Part shown: one piece after another, positions 5,871-5,881 of the stretch
Layout: each line of letters starts with the position of its first letter
How positions within the stretch are numbered: the stretch's first letter is position 1
DNA from: Actinomycetota bacterium
GTDB taxonomy: Bacteria; Actinomycetota; Actinomycetes; Acidothermales; Acidothermaceae
Length of the DNA: 5,881 bases
Assembly (NCBI GenBank): GCA_003134755.1
Contig: PLCK01000195.1
Coordinates: forward strand, 243-6,123
Direction of reading: 5' to 3'
Program-made: the position numbers and the translations under genes
Notes under the pieces: generated by a model
Database searches by the model: none
Told to the model about the DNA's origin: nothing
The model's input: only the letters and a program-made list of their open reading frames with translations

Positions 5871-5881
5871 ATGATCGATGA
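5871..5881 (+). CDS. Possible start of the next gene (11 bases visible)
   Basis: ATG-ATC-GAT-GA is all that remains before the window ends, so nothing can be said about the product from sequence. The call rests on the 91-bp non-coding gap after FmdB and the TTAGGGT element at start-codon distance. By gene order in other actinobacteria, a SAF-domain protein or a mechanosensitive channel would be a reasonable guess, but this is inference only. Confidence 0.35.

Overview
The window is GC-rich chromosomal DNA that looks actinobacterial. Coding regions favour G or C at the third position, GTG starts are used, and galU, 5-formyltetrahydrofolate cyclo-ligase and an FmdB-type zinc-ribbon gene lie together, a neighbourhood I know from Actinomycetota. 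The genus cannot be fixed from sequence reading alone. I see no insertion sequence, prophage gene, tRNA, rRNA or CRISPR array.

Left part, minus strand (1-2713): a membrane-anchored diguanylate cyclase (HAMP-GAF-GGDEF) is followed after 22 bp by the 5' part of galU, which runs off the left edge. The cyclase would make c-di-GMP. GalU makes UDP-glucose, the precursor of glycolipids and exopolysaccharides. A shared transcript is plausible, although galU also has a -10-like element of its own.

A 266-bp divergent spacer (2714-2979) with an AT-richer core separates this pair from a plus-strand pair. That pair is 5-formyltetrahydrofolate cyclo-ligase (2980-3612) and, 6 bp later, a CPA-type cation/proton antiporter with a C-terminal RCK_C domain (3619-5130). 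The pair is closed by a long nearly perfect hairpin (5175-5214), probably a terminator.

Right part (5215-5881): a small FmdB-family zinc-ribbon protein with a long Ser/Gly tail is preceded by a good SD. Overlapping its presumed promoter or leader is a CIRCE-like inverted repeat, which suggests HrcA heat-shock control. After it come two near-matches to the actinobacterial DnaA box and then the first bases of another plus-strand gene, cut by the window end.

The region is mostly ordinary housekeeping sequence. The most useful observations are the CIRCE-like site before fmdB, the 40-nt hairpin, and the probable misplacement of the cyclase start by a longest-frame rule. I found no convincing undescribed multi-gene system.
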